Positions 35,899 to 45,010 of a DNA stretch of 64,000 bases are shown piece after piece. Under the pieces are notes generated by a model. It saw nothing but the letters and a program-made list of their open reading frames with translations. It did not search any database and had not been told where the DNA came from. This stretch comes from an uncultured Bacteroidales bacterium. GTDB lineage: Bacteria > Bacteroidota > Bacteroidia > Bacteroidales > Paludibacteraceae. The DNA lies in the NCBI GenBank assembly GCA_902765485.1, contig CACWZZ010000003.1, forward strand, positions 62,001 to 126,000, in the 5' to 3' direction. A program made the translations under genes and the position numbers. Positions within the stretch are counted from its first letter, which is position 1, and each line of letters opens with the position of its first letter.

Positions 35899-36463
35899 GC
35901 CATACACCGATGTGATCATTTTTATGGTCACACTTTTGGCTGCGAATTATTTCTGGAAATTTACCGTTTCCGGAGACGAGAACGGCGATTTGGTAACGTG
36001 GTTCGGGCTGGATATTACGGCTCCGTTTGAGTTCATGGCGTGTCACATCGCTTCGGTCGTCTATTGGCTGGTTTCGCTTTTCCGCGACACGGCTTTTATG
36101 ACAGACCCGCATACCATCCATTTCACTTCCGGCTCCGGCACAACAATCATCTGGGGATGCACGGCTCTCAAGCAGAGTTTTATCTGGTTCTGGCTTATCG
36201 CTACGGTTCGTCCGTGGAACTTTCAACTTTCAACTATCAACTTTCAACTTTCAAAACTCTGGTACATCCCTCTCGGATGGCTGTGTTGCTATCTTTTTAA
36301 TATCCTTCGGATATTCCTTATTGCGCTTTTCATTGAGCATCATCCGGAGTGGTTTCACCTTCTGCACGACTATATCTTCAAATATCTCTTCTACGCGATG
36401 CTTTTCGGTCTATGGGTCATCTTTGTTGAAAAGATAAGAGTTTTGCCTTCATCCAACCAATGA
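35867..36463 (+). CDS. Exosortase/archaeosortase family membrane protein
   Basis: 198 residues with five or more membrane helices and the catalytic triad pattern of the family: Cys98 in IWGCTALKQ, Arg148 in FNILRIF and His167 in LLHDYI. Such enzymes cleave a C-terminal sorting signal and may attach the protein to the envelope; XrtF-like forms occur in Bacteroidota. An in-frame TTCAACT tract (36218-36256) adds NFQLSTINFQLS in a loop between Cys and Arg. No protein with a recognisable sorting tail is encoded in the window. It ends inside the convergent antiporter gene (47-base overlap). Confidence 0.82.
   Translation: MKSRSLKQLFEPYTDVIIFMVTLLAANYFWKFTVSGDENGDLVTWFGLDITAPFEFMACHIASVVYWLVSLFRDTAFMTDPHTIHFTSGSGTTIIWGCTALKQSFIWFWLIATVRPWNFQLSTINFQLSKLWYIPLGWLCCYLFNILRIFLIALFIEHHPEWFHLLHDYIFKYLFYAMLFGLWVIFVEKIRVLPSSNQ
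36218..36256 (+). repeat. In-frame TTCAACT heptamer tract, exosortase-like gene
   Basis: AACTTTC/AACTTTC/AACTATC/AACTTTC/AACTTTC, five units of 7 bases. Confidence 0.85.
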
Positions 36464-38291
36464 TTTTCCATGTGATGCTGGCTTGCGGTGTGTCGCCGGT
36501 CAGGATATCCGGTACTTCGCTTCCGGTTTCTTGCTCCGGATAGACGATCATATAACTATGTTCGGAGAAAAACTTCTCTAACATCGTCGGCACTTGGTCG
36601 AAAAGCGGGTTATAGGAAGGAGTAGAGGGGCGCGCATTGATCATGACGATCATGTCGTCCGGCGCCATCTGTTTGGCGATCATCAGCACATCTTCCCAAT
36701 TCTCCATCTCGCGGTACGAGGCGCGGAGGTACTTGCCTTTGCGGCGGCAAAAAGCCTGCAGCGCTTTCTGCGTATCTTCGTTGGTGTAGAATACCACTTT
36801 AGCACCAATCTGGCTGCTTAACCGTCTCACCAAACCGAAGCAGGAGATGAAATCGTGCTCTTTCTCTGCATACCGCGGAACGGCTACTAAAATCCGGTTG
36901 ATCGTGTTCAGCGGCTGAGCCGGATGATACACAATGGTGGCTTTCGACTGGCTGTTGATCAATTTTGTGGCCTCTGCCCAATCGCTCTCGAAGGAGAACT
37001 CCGGGGAGGATAGCTCTCCCAATTCCGCCAACTCGCGCAACTCGTACCCTCTGTTTTCATTAACTGTCATCATACGCCAGGAGTTGTCGCTTTTGTTCGC
37101 CTCCAGTTTCGCTTCTTCCTGCAATGCCAACCGCTTGGAGGCATATTCCGTCACAAAAGAAGCCGTCGTGCATAATACCAGAATCATTAGTACGGAGGCA
37201 TTCAGTATCTCGTCGCCAAAAATACGAGACTGATATCCGATAGTCACGATAGCTAATGTTCCGGCAGCCGTTGCGTGGGTGAGACCGAACATAAGCCGTC
37301 GCTCCTCCGCGCTTAACTGAAAATGCTTCTGACCGATCCATGCAGCGATCCATTTACCCGACAGTTTGGTGGCTATCATCACAACAGCAATCACGATCGT
37401 TTTCCAGCCGCTCCAGAGGTAATGTACGTCAATCATCATTCCCACACCCAGCAGAAAAAGCGGAACGAACAGGTTATTCCCTACAAAATTGATCCGCTGC
37501 ATAACCGGGCTTAAATTCGGTACCAGACGATTTAGACTCACTCCGCAGATGAAAGCGCCTAAAATACCTTCCAATCCGGCCCAGTCCGCGAGCCAGGCAC
37601 TCATCGCCATCATAGTCATCACTACCAAGAAACCGCTTGTAGCATCCGACCGGCGTTTAAAGAACCATTGTGCCAGCCATGGAAAAATAATAGTAATCAC
37701 GCCGATAGCAAGAGCTATCGTCCCGAGAATGGCCCAGAGGGAGGGCTGATGGCTGACTTCTGATGGTTGAACGCTTACCACGGAATGCTGATTCCTGATA
37801 ATGGCTAAGGCAACCAGCGATAGTGTGATTGTAAGCATCGAACCGCCTATTGCTATATTGGCTGCAGGATTCTTTTGAACACCATAGCGGCTTACAATCG
37901 GATAGGTCATCAGAGTATGACTGCCGTACATCGCGCCTAATAGAGCACTCGTAGCCCAATCAAAACCCATTAACAGACTGGTTCCGATTCCTAAAACGAA
38001 AGGCAGAATGAAAGAATAAAAGCCGAAGAACAAAGCATGCACCCGTTGCTGGTGAAAATCATTGACATCGACCTCAATACCGGCTTGCAGCATGATATAG
38101 AGCATGCCAATCTTGCCTAACATCTGAATGGTTTCGCTGCCACCTAGCCATTCAAAACCGTTCGGACCGACGATGATACCTACAATGATAAAACCGACGA
38201 TACTGGGAATTCGTATCTTCCGGCATGCCATCGGCACCAGCAATATCGCTGCCAGTACGAGTGCTATTATTGCCAAGGGGTCAGTAATCAT
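36417..38291 (-). CDS. CPA2-family cation:proton antiporter (Kef/NapA type)
   Basis: The N-terminal 390 residues form 11-12 membrane helices with the family segment GFIIVGIIVGPNGF and the DxxH-free core LLGAMYGSHTLMTYPIV; the C-terminal 200 residues are soluble and resemble a universal-stress/nucleotide-binding fold (RILVAVPRYAEKEHDFI). It should exchange K+ or Na+ for H+. An in-frame CTGANNN tract adds VSVQPSEVSHQPS in the loop after helix six. The start overlaps uvrA by 4 bases, so it is translated with uvrA. Confidence 0.86.
   Translation of the reverse strand: MITDPLAIIALVLAAILLVPMACRKIRIPSIVGFIIVGIIVGPNGFEWLGGSETIQMLGKIGMLYIMLQAGIEVDVNDFHQQRVHALFFGFYSFILPFVLGIGTSLLMGFDWATSALLGAMYGSHTLMTYPIVSRYGVQKNPAANIAIGGSMLTITLSLVALAIIRNQHSVVSVQPSEVSHQPSLWAILGTIALAIGVITIIFPWLAQWFFKRRSDATSGFLVVMTMMAMSAWLADWAGLEGILGAFICGVSLNRLVPNLSPVMQRINFVGNNLFVPLFLLGVGMMIDVHYLWSGWKTIVIAVVMIATKLSGKWIAAWIGQKHFQLSAEERRLMFGLTHATAAGTLAIVTIGYQSRIFGDEILNASVLMILVLCTTASFVTEYASKRLALQEEAKLEANKSDNSWRMMTVNENRGYELRELAELGELSSPEFSFESDWAEATKLINSQSKATIVYHPAQPLNTINRILVAVPRYAEKEHDFISCFGLVRRLSSQIGAKVVFYTNEDTQKALQAFCRRKGKYLRASYREMENWEDVLMIAKQMAPDDMIVMINARPSTPSYNPLFDQVPTMLEKFFSEHSYMIVYPEQETGSEVPDILTGDTPQASITWKIIGWMKAKLLSFQQR
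37743..37774 (-). repeat. In-frame CTGANNN heptamer tract, antiporter gene
   Basis: Plus-strand units GGGCTGA, TGGCTGA, CTTCTGA, TGGTTGA, ACG. Confidence 0.85.
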
Positions 38292-40921
38292 ATGAATTGT
38301 CCGGTAATAGAATTCTTGTTACCCCGTATCTCCTCCACGGTACCTGTTGCAACTACCGTTCCGCCGCCTCTTCCGCCTTCGGGACCCATGTCGATGATAT
38401 GGTCGCAGGCTTTGATCACATCCGTGTTATGTTCTATGATCACTACCGTGTTGCCTTTGTCCACCAGCTGCCGCAATACGCCCAGCAGCACGCGGATGTC
38501 CTCAAAATGCAGACCCGTCGTCGGTTCGTCTAATATATATAAGGTCTTGCCGGTGCTCGGACGCGACAACTCGGTCGCCAGTTTGATACGCTGACTTTCG
38601 CCGCCGGAGAGAGATGTGGAAGACTGACCTAACTTGATATATCCCAATCCCACATCTTGAATGGTCTTGATCTTGCGCAATATCTTAGGTTGCGGCTCGA
38701 AGAACTCCACAGCCTGATTCACCGTCATATCCAGCACGTCAGCAATGCTTTTGCCTTTCCATCGCACCTCCAGCGTCTCGCGGTTATACCGCTGACCGCC
38801 GCATACTTCGCATGGTACATAGACATCCGGCATGAAATGCATCTGAATCGTCTTGTACCCGTTGCCTGTGCACTCCTCGCACCGTCCGCCTTTGGCGTTG
38901 AAACTGAATCGTCCTGTTTTCCAGCCGCGGATTTTACTTTCCGGCAACTGTGCAAAAAGGTCGCGAATATCGTTGAAAACATTGGTATAGGTCGCCGGAT
39001 TGCTTCGCGGCGTACGGCCGATAGGAGACTGATCTACGTTGATCACCTTGTCGATATATTCGACGCCCTCAATCTTCCCATAAGGCAGTGGTTGCTGCTT
39101 GGACCGATAGAATTTCTGACTCAGAATGGGGTAGAGTGTCTGGTTAATGAGACTGCTCTTGCCGCTTCCGCTCACGCCCGTAACGCATACCATCTTGCCC
39201 AGCGGAATCTCGATCGTCACGTTCTTTAGGTTATTACCCGTGCAACCCGATAAACGAATCACTCGTTCCTCGGACTTCTGACGGCTGACTTCGAGCCCGT
39301 GGCCGTGATAGCTAACGGTTCTTTGACCGTTCAAATATTGCGCCGTTAGTGTCTCTGCTTTCAGCAGTTCGCTTGGGGTACCGCTGAATAGCACTTTGCC
39401 GCCTAACCGACCGGCTTTGGGACCTATATCAACGATCCAATCGGCTTGGCGCATCATCTCCTCGTCGTGTTCTACCACGATGACGGAGTTGCCTAAATCC
39501 CGTAACTCTTTCAGACTCTTGATCAGCCGTTCGTTGTCCCGCTGGTGCAAACCGATGGACGGCTCGTCCAATATATATAGTACGTTCACCAGTCTGCTTC
39601 CGATCTGTGTTGCCAGTCGGATTCGCTGGCTCTCGCCGCCGGACAGGCTCTCGCTGCTGCGTCCCAGACTCAGGTAACTCAAACCCACCGATTGCATGAA
39701 TCGCAACCGTGCGCATATTTCTTTCAATATCGGCTCTGCAATCGCGTTCTGCTTGTCTGACAACTGATGGCTGATGGTGGACAACTCTTTTAGCAATTCA
39801 TCGATATCCATCTCGGAGAAGTCCGCGATGTTATATTTGCCTATTCGGTAACTCAAAGACTCTTTGCTCAACCGTTTTCCTCCACATTCAGGACATACAA
39901 CCCATTCCTCTTGCTCCTCTTCTTTCTCTTCTGATGGCTGATTGTTTGTAGCTGACAGCTCTTGCAACTCTTCCCACCAGTTCTCTTGCCGGATAGCTTC
40001 GTCTATCTGCTCGCCCGTCGCCTGTAACCCATCATTCTTTTTCACTTTCCCCAGTCCTTTGCAGCACGGACACCATCCGGATGGGCTGTTGAAAGAGAAA
40101 GTATGCGGTGCCGGTTCCTGGTAACTCAATCCCGTCTCCGGGCACATCAAACTCCGGCTGAAGAATCTCGCTTTTCCACTCTCGTCTGCAATGAGCATAA
40201 TGCCGTTGCCTTGCGTCATTGCCCGATCCACGCTTTGCCGCATTCGCCGCAGATCATTCTCGTCCCCATTCTCCTTTACCCTCAATCGGTCCACCACCAC
40301 TTCTACCGAGTGCATTTTGTATCGGTCGAGCTTCATACCGGCTACGATCTCCTGCACTTCGCCGTCCACACGCACATGCATATAACCTTTCTTACGCAGC
40401 GTCTCAAAAAGCTCCTTGTAATGACCTTTTCGACCGCTCACCATGGGCGCTAACAGCAGGATCTTCTTACCCGCGTACTCACGCTCAATCAACTCAATGA
40501 TCTCCTCATCGGTGTAATGAACCATCTTCTTTCCCGACAAATAAGAGTATGCTTCGCCAGCTCGCGCAAACAGCAGTCGCAGGAAATCATACACCTCTGT
40601 TACTGTTCCTACGGTAGAACGGGGATTCTTGCTCGTCGTCTTTTGGTCGATGGAAATAACGGGACTCAGACCGGTGATCTTGTCCACATCGGGACGTTGC
40701 ATCTGACCTATGAAACCGCGGGCGTAAGAAGAAAAAGTCTCCATGTATCGCCGTTGACCTTCGGCAAAGATCGTGTCAAAAGCCAATGATGACTTACCCG
40801 AGCCGCTCAGACCGGTGATTACAGTCAGTTTTTTACGGGGAATGGACACACTGATATTCTTCAGGTTATGCACCCTCGCTCCGATTACTTCTATCTTTTC
40901 TTCGTCCTTTGACATGGTCAA
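38288..40921 (-). CDS. uvrA: Excinuclease ABC subunit A
   Basis: UvrA finds DNA damage and loads UvrB. Both ABC modules are complete: GLSGSGKSSLAF with SLSGGESQRIRLATQ, and GVSGSGKSSLINQ with SLSGGESQRIKLATE. The insertion-domain Cys pair (VCPECGGKRL) and the C-terminal zinc module (CEECTGNGYK...CEVCGG) are present, but the first zinc finger after ARAG is replaced by YSYLSGKK, as I recall for other Bacteroidota. 877 residues, including three in-frame CTGANNN tracts (39272-39292, 39754-39785, 39928-39962). Second ATG at 40915 is equally possible. Confidence 0.96.
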   Translation of the reverse strand: MTMSKDEEKIEVIGARVHNLKNISVSIPRKKLTVITGLSGSGKSSLAFDTIFAEGQRRYMETFSSYARGFIGQMQRPDVDKITGLSPVISIDQKTTSKNPRSTVGTVTEVYDFLRLLFARAGEAYSYLSGKKMVHYTDEEIIELIEREYAGKKILLLAPMVSGRKGHYKELFETLRKKGYMHVRVDGEVQEIVAGMKLDRYKMHSVEVVVDRLRVKENGDENDLRRMRQSVDRAMTQGNGIMLIADESGKARFFSRSLMCPETGLSYQEPAPHTFSFNSPSGWCPCCKGLGKVKKNDGLQATGEQIDEAIRQENWWEELQELSATNNQPSEEKEEEQEEWVVCPECGGKRLSKESLSYRIGKYNIADFSEMDIDELLKELSTISHQLSDKQNAIAEPILKEICARLRFMQSVGLSYLSLGRSSESLSGGESQRIRLATQIGSRLVNVLYILDEPSIGLHQRDNERLIKSLKELRDLGNSVIVVEHDEEMMRQADWIVDIGPKAGRLGGKVLFSGTPSELLKAETLTAQYLNGQRTVSYHGHGLEVSRQKSEERVIRLSGCTGNNLKNVTIEIPLGKMVCVTGVSGSGKSSLINQTLYPILSQKFYRSKQQPLPYGKIEGVEYIDKVINVDQSPIGRTPRSNPATYTNVFNDIRDLFAQLPESKIRGWKTGRFSFNAKGGRCEECTGNGYKTIQMHFMPDVYVPCEVCGGQRYNRETLEVRWKGKSIADVLDMTVNQAVEFFEPQPKILRKIKTIQDVGLGYIKLGQSSTSLSGGESQRIKLATELSRPSTGKTLYILDEPTTGLHFEDIRVLLGVLRQLVDKGNTVVIIEHNTDVIKACDHIIDMGPEGGRGGGTVVATGTVEEIRGNKNSITGQFI
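39272..39292 (-). repeat. In-frame CTGANNN tract in uvrA (1)
   Basis: Plus-strand TTCTGAC, GGCTGAC, TTCGAG. It encodes EVSRQKSE just before the second ABC module. Confidence 0.72.
39754..39785 (-). repeat. In-frame CTGANNN tract in uvrA (2)
   Basis: Plus-strand GTCTGAC, AACTGAT, GGCTGAT, GGTGGAC. It encodes LSTISHQLSDK. Confidence 0.8.
39928..39962 (-). repeat. In-frame CTGANNN tract in uvrA (3)
   Basis: Plus-strand TCTGATG, GCTGATT, GTTTGTA, GCTGACA, GCTCTTG. It encodes QELSATNNQPSE. Confidence 0.8.
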
Positions 40922-40938
40922 CGTCCATAAATCGGCTA

Positions 40939-40970
40939 CAAAATTACTGCTTTTTTCTCAAATATGCAAG
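40939..40970 (-). promoter_or_regulatory. Promoter for uvrA
   Basis: Minus strand CTTG (40970-40967), 20 bases, TAATTTTG (40946-40939), with the AAAAAAGCAG spacer end. Confidence 0.82.
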
Positions 40971-41046
40971 TGTGCGCGAATTTTTCTGTAAAATATACCT
41001 TGGTTTAGTTTGAATTTAAACGAAAGATTTTGGACTTTGGAATATG

Positions 41047-41099
41047 AATGGCAAGGGAGAAGCCCAACGTCTTCTCCCTTTGAGCCACTTCCCGGACTC
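41047..41099 (-). repeat. Duplicate of the tRNA-Thr 3' end and its terminator-like hairpin
   Basis: A 53-base direct repeat of 41169-41221 with 3 mismatches. It holds the last 16 or so bases of the tRNA (T-arm and acceptor 3' strand) and the GGGAGAAG/CTTCTCCC hairpin. The 488-base spacer 40922-41409 holds this copy, the tRNA gene and three promoters; I see no protein gene in it. A small hairpin TTGCAC/GTGCAA lies at 41105-41121. Confidence 0.85.
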
Positions 41100-41120
41100 A
41101 AGCATTGCACCTTATGTGCA

Positions 41121-41148
41121 ATAATCGTGCCCCTTGTGGGCTAAGAAC
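41121..41148 (+). repeat. Hairpin core shared with murC
   Basis: Starts ATAATCGTGCCCCTT and ends GGGCTAAGAAC; 26 of 28 bases match 7790-7817 inside murC. It lies between the two copies of the tRNA-end repeat. Confidence 0.82.
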
Positions 41149-41176
41149 CCCTGGATTCGAGACCTTGGAATGGCAA

Positions 41177-41200
41177 GGGAGAAGACCAGTGTCTTCTCCC
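41177..41200 (-). terminator. Hairpin downstream of tRNA-Thr
   Basis: GGGAGAAGAC and GTCTTCTCCC form a 10-base perfect stem with a 4-base loop, 5 bases past the tRNA 3' end on the minus strand. There is no strong U-run, so it may act as a processing stop or weak terminator. Confidence 0.65.
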
Positions 41201-41204
41201 TTTG

Positions 41205-41277
<73 letters not shown>

Positions 41278-41321
41278 GTTGCGTTCGGCAACAAGTGTGC
41301 CGTTTTTTCAAAAAGCGGGTG

Positions 41322-41353
41322 CAAAGGTACTACATTTTTTTGAATTGTGCAAA
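41322..41353 (-). promoter_or_regulatory. Promoter for tRNA-Thr
   Basis: Minus strand TTTG (41353-41350), 20 bases, TACCTTTG (41329-41322). Confidence 0.8.
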
Positions 41354-41368
41354 TTTTTATGCAAAATA

Positions 41369-41400
41369 TTTTGCCGTTTGGCATTTTTTTTGTACTTTTG
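41369..41400 (+). promoter_or_regulatory. Promoter for the T9SS plug-domain gene
   Basis: TTTTG at 41369-41373 and TACTTTTG at 41393-41400, 19 bases apart. The start codon is 10 bases downstream. Confidence 0.72.
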
Positions 41401-41409
41401 CAGGCGAAA

Positions 41410-42672
41410 ATGAAGAGAATCGGACTCATATTGGTCGTTTTAAGCCTGTGGATGGGTGTGTGCGCACAGACGCATACGCACGTTTTTAATGAGCAGATAC
41501 GCACGTTGCGCGTGGAGAGACGCGTGCTGGAGTTGACAGACGGCATCGTGGACGGAAGCGATCCGGAGAACACGCTGCATATCTCTTTTGACGAGATGAG
41601 CCATGATGTGCATTTTTATACCTATAGCGTCCAAATGCTCAGTAGCGAATTATTGTCCGGCGAGTACCTGAAGGGCTTCACCACACGGGACATCACCGAA
41701 TATGAGCACTCGATTAACACCAGTCGCGAATATACCCATTACTGGTTTGAGTTTCCCAACGAAGACATGGCGATCACCAAGAGCGGCAATTACCGCCTGA
41801 CGGTTTATGAGGATGGCAACACCGAGAATAGAGTAGCTGAGGTGGATTTCTGCGTCGTGGAGCCCATCGTGAAGATCGCGTCCAAGGTGCGCAGCCATAC
41901 GGATATAGAGTTTAACGGGCGATACCAGCAGGTGGACATAGACGTGGATCTGCAGGATGCTGCCATCAACTATCAGCCATCGGAGTTCCGCGTGGTGGTG
42001 ACCCAAAACAACAGACAGGACAATGCCGTTGTGCTGACTCAACCGACATTCATGGAACCCAAGCGATTGCGGTATATAAACAACAAAGCGCTGATCTTCG
42101 AGGGCGGCAACGAATACCACCATTTCGACGCATTCTCCTGTTTCTACGCAGGTTATGGTATCGATCGCGTGTACCACGAGATGGGCGACTACCATGTCTC
42201 GCTCTTTCCGACCGAGATCACCAAAGGACAGTATATCCATGAGTTCGACTCCGACGGACGGTTTGTCGTCAACGCGGATCGCACAGCGGATAGCGACACC
42301 GAGGCGGAGTACATGTGGGTTTACTGGACGCTGCCTGCCGATAAGCCTTGGTTCGACGGCGCGCTGTATATCGGCGGAGAGCTCTTCCATAATGAGTTAA
42401 ACCTGCGCAACCGAATGCAGTATGACGCCGAAGCGAGATGTTATTGGCTCACAGCATTGGTGAAACAAGGCGGCTATGACTACCAGTATTGGTTTGTGGA
42501 GAAAAACCCTCAGCCCTCTGCCGCCAACCCTCAACCAAAAACTACCACCCAGCGTGTGGATGGCAGTTATTGGCAGACCGAAAATGAATATGCCGTCTAT
42601 CTCTATTGGCGTCCGTTCGGAGAACGGTACGATCGGCTGATCGGCGTACAGATTCAAAAATCGACTCTCTAA
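41410..42672 (+). CDS. Type IX secretion system plug-domain protein (DUF5103 family)
   Basis: From ATG 41410 the protein has 420 residues and a signal peptide (KRIGLILVVLSLWMGVCAQ). It carries the family blocks LHISFDEMSHDVHFYTYSVQ, the YEHSINTSREYTHYWFEFPNEDMAITKSGNY segment (described here by its start and end), and a C-terminal starch-binding-like beta region. In flavobacterial T9SS a relative plugs the SprA translocon from the periplasm. An in-frame AACCCTC tract (42505-42536) adds NPQPSAANPQ near the end. The presence of this gene implies a type IX system elsewhere in the genome. Ends 1 base before pgi, tail to tail. Confidence 0.85.
   Translation: MKRIGLILVVLSLWMGVCAQTHTHVFNEQIRTLRVERRVLELTDGIVDGSDPENTLHISFDEMSHDVHFYTYSVQMLSSELLSGEYLKGFTTRDITEYEHSINTSREYTHYWFEFPNEDMAITKSGNYRLTVYEDGNTENRVAEVDFCVVEPIVKIASKVRSHTDIEFNGRYQQVDIDVDLQDAAINYQPSEFRVVVTQNNRQDNAVVLTQPTFMEPKRLRYINNKALIFEGGNEYHHFDAFSCFYAGYGIDRVYHEMGDYHVSLFPTEITKGQYIHEFDSDGRFVVNADRTADSDTEAEYMWVYWTLPADKPWFDGALYIGGELFHNELNLRNRMQYDAEARCYWLTALVKQGGYDYQYWFVEKNPQPSAANPQPKTTTQRVDGSYWQTENEYAVYLYWRPFGERYDRLIGVQIQKSTL
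42505..42536 (+). repeat. In-frame AACCCTC heptamer tract in the T9SS plug gene
   Basis: Units AACCCTC, AGCCCTC, TGCCGCC, AACCCTC, AACC; a 7-base Pro-rich linker. Confidence 0.75.
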
Positions 42673-42673
42673 A

Positions 42674-44017
42674 TTATTTTGCGAGACGAGCCTGAATGGC
42701 TTTCGATTCAGCCTCATAACCCGGTTTGTTGAGGAGAGCAAACATGTTCTTCTTGTATGCCTCCACGCCCGGTTGGTTGAACGGATTGACATCCAGCACA
42801 TAGCCGGAGATACCGCATCCGCGCTCGAAGAAATAGATGAACTGTCCGATGTTGTATTCGTCGATCTTCTCGAAGGAGATATGGATATTGGGCACACCGC
42901 CGTCCACGTGGGCGAGTTGCGTGCCGAGTTCCGCCATCTTATTGACCTCATCCACGCGTTTTCCTGCGAGGAAGTTGAGTCCGTCGAGGTTCTCTTCGTC
43001 CGTCGGAACGAGCACGGTCTTGTTAGCTTTCTCGATCGAGATCACGGTCTCGAAGATCGTGCGCTCGCCGTCTTGAATCCATTGACCCATCGAGTGCAAA
43101 TCGGTCGTGAAGTCCACAGAAGCAGGGAAAATACCCTTGTGATCCTTACCCTCGCTCTCGCCGTAGAGTTGTTTCCACCACTCGGAGAAATAATGCAGTT
43201 TCGGGTTGAAGTTCACGAGGATCTCGATCTTCTTTCCGCTCTGGTAGAGCGCATTACGCATAGCCGCATATTGGCAAGCGGGGTTCTCGGCGAACGGCAC
43301 TTTCACATCCGTAGCTTTCTCCATCTCCTGTGCGCCGCGAACGAGTGCTTTGATGTCACCTCCTGCAACCGCGATCGGCAGCAGACCCACCGGCGTGAGA
43401 ACCGAGAAACGACCGCCCACATTATCCGGAATGACGAAAGTCTTGTATCCCTCTTTGGTAGCGAGGCTGCGGAGCGCACCTTTCGCGCGGTCGGTAACGG
43501 CTACGATACGATGCTTGGCTTCCTCTTTGCCCACTTGCTTCTCCAGCATAGTCTTCAGCAGACGGAAAGCCAGCGCGGTTTCAGTCGTCGTACCCGATTT
43601 GGAGATATTAATGATACCGAACTGCTTGTCCGCGAGGAACTCCATGAGTTCTGCCAGATAGTCCTCGCCGATGTTATTTCCGGCATACACAACATACGGA
43701 TTTTTGCGATCTTTGGCTACGAAGGCGTCGAAAGACGAACTCAAAGCCTCATTCACAGCACGTGCGCCGAGATATGAACCACCGATTCCGGCTACGATCA
43801 CTACCTCGCAACGGCGACGCAACTCGTCTGCAGAAGCCTGTACTTCTGCGAGGAATTCATCCGTGATAGAGGAGGGCAGATGAACCCAGCCAATGTAGTC
43901 ATTGCCGGCTCCCTGACCGTTCTCCAGCAGGAGGTTGGCTGCTTCGGTTTGTGACTCCAGTTTTTTCAGAGCAGCTGCGTCCACGAACGGAGCTGCATTC
44001 TTAAGACATAGTTTCAT
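42674..44017 (-). CDS. pgi: Glucose-6-phosphate isomerase
   Basis: Interconverts glucose-6-P and fructose-6-P. The 447-residue form is the short bacterial type. Visible motifs are [24 protein letters not shown], the signature [15 protein letters not shown] and the active-site region around the [17 protein letters not shown] segment. It lies 2 bases downstream of gpsA in the lysS-gpsA-pgi operon. Confidence 0.97.
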   Translation of the reverse strand: MKLCLKNAAPFVDAAALKKLESQTEAANLLLENGQGAGNDYIGWVHLPSSITDEFLAEVQASADELRRRCEVVIVAGIGGSYLGARAVNEALSSSFDAFVAKDRKNPYVVYAGNNIGEDYLAELMEFLADKQFGIINISKSGTTTETALAFRLLKTMLEKQVGKEEAKHRIVAVTDRAKGALRSLATKEGYKTFVIPDNVGGRFSVLTPVGLLPIAVAGGDIKALVRGAQEMEKATDVKVPFAENPACQYAAMRNALYQSGKKIEILVNFNPKLHYFSEWWKQLYGESEGKDHKGIFPASVDFTTDLHSMGQWIQDGERTIFETVISIEKANKTVLVPTDEENLDGLNFLAGKRVDEVNKMAELGTQLAHVDGGVPNIHISFEKIDEYNIGQFIYFFERGCGISGYVLDVNPFNQPGVEAYKKNMFALLNKPGYEAESKAIQARLAK

Positions 44018-44019
44018 GA

Positions 44020-45009
44020 TTATTGTAATTTAGTAGTTAATGACTTGATAATCGTTTTGGCTTTCTGGCGGTTGTAGAGGATCTCATACATGGCGTCCAC
44101 GATCGGCAGCGCTACCTGCATCCGTTGGTTCGCTTCGTAGATCGCTTTGGTGCCGTAGTATCCTTCTGCCACCATCTCCATCTCCATCTGTGCAGCCTTG
44201 ACCGAATAGCCCATACCGAGCATCTGTCCGAACTGGCGGTTGCGGCTGAACTGGGAATAACCCGTGACGAGCACGTCGCCCAGATAACCGCTCATCGTGA
44301 TATCTCGCGGCACATTGCTCATCGCCGTTGCGAAACGCTGGATTTCCTGAATGGCATTGGAGAGCAGCACGGCTTGGAAATTGTCGCCGTAATGGAGTGC
44401 CTGGCACATGCCGGCGGCGATGGCGTAGATATTTTTCATTACCGAACTGTACTCCAGTCCGATCACATCGCTGGAAGTCGTAGTGCGTACATACTGCGTT
44501 TGGAATAGTTTTGACCATATCTCCGCGTTTGCGCGATTCTCGCAGCCGATGGTGAGATATGAAAGCCGCTCCAGCGCAATCTCCTCCGCGTGACACGGAC
44601 CGGCGATCACGCCCAGTTGGTCGAACGAGATACCAAAACGGTCATGCAGATAATCCGTCACGATCACGTTCTCGTCCGGGATCATACCTTTGACCGCAGA
44701 GATGACCACTTTGTGGGTCATGTCGCGGCGGATCTTATTGAGCGATTGCTTCACGTATGGCGAAGGAATCGCGAGGATCAGCACGTCCGATTGTGCTACC
44801 GTCTGGTTGATGTCCGACGAGAAATGAATGCGGCTCACATCGAAACTGGCGGCTCCCAGATAAGTGGGGTTCTTGCCGGTCGAGATAAACTCGTCTATCA
44901 CTTCTTGACGGCGGATAAACCAGTTGATCTCGCCCTGATTCTGCATGACGATCTTCGCCAAAGCCGTCGCCCACGAACCGGATCCTAATATTGCTATTTT
45001 GCGATACAT
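44020..45009 (-). CDS. gpsA: Glycerol-3-phosphate dehydrogenase [NAD(P)+]
   Basis: Makes sn-glycerol-3-phosphate for phospholipids. The 329-residue protein has the Rossmann motif [19 protein letters not shown], and AGPCHAEEI followed by the C-terminal helical domain. One base separates it from lysS. Confidence 0.95.
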   Translation of the reverse strand: MYRKIAILGSGSWATALAKIVMQNQGEINWFIRRQEVIDEFISTGKNPTYLGAASFDVSRIHFSSDINQTVAQSDVLILAIPSPYVKQSLNKIRRDMTHKVVISAVKGMIPDENVIVTDYLHDRFGISFDQLGVIAGPCHAEEIALERLSYLTIGCENRANAEIWSKLFQTQYVRTTTSSDVIGLEYSSVMKNIYAIAAGMCQALHYGDNFQAVLLSNAIQEIQRFATAMSNVPRDITMSGYLGDVLVTGYSQFSRNRQFGQMLGMGYSVKAAQMEMEMVAEGYYGTKAIYEANQRMQVALPIVDAMYEILYNRQKAKTIIKSLTTKLQ

Positions 45010-45010
45010 A

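Noticed and set aside
36417..36463. Tail overlap of exosortase-like and antiporter genes as a sign of misassembly
   Set aside because: Both C-termini look normal; a 47-base convergent overlap is plausible in this compact genome.
38288..40921. uvrA as a damaged gene because the first zinc finger is absent
   Set aside because: Both ATPase modules and the other Cys motifs are intact, and I recall the same replacement in other Bacteroidota.
41047..41099. A second tRNA gene
   Set aside because: Only the 3' end is duplicated; there is no anticodon arm or 5' acceptor strand.
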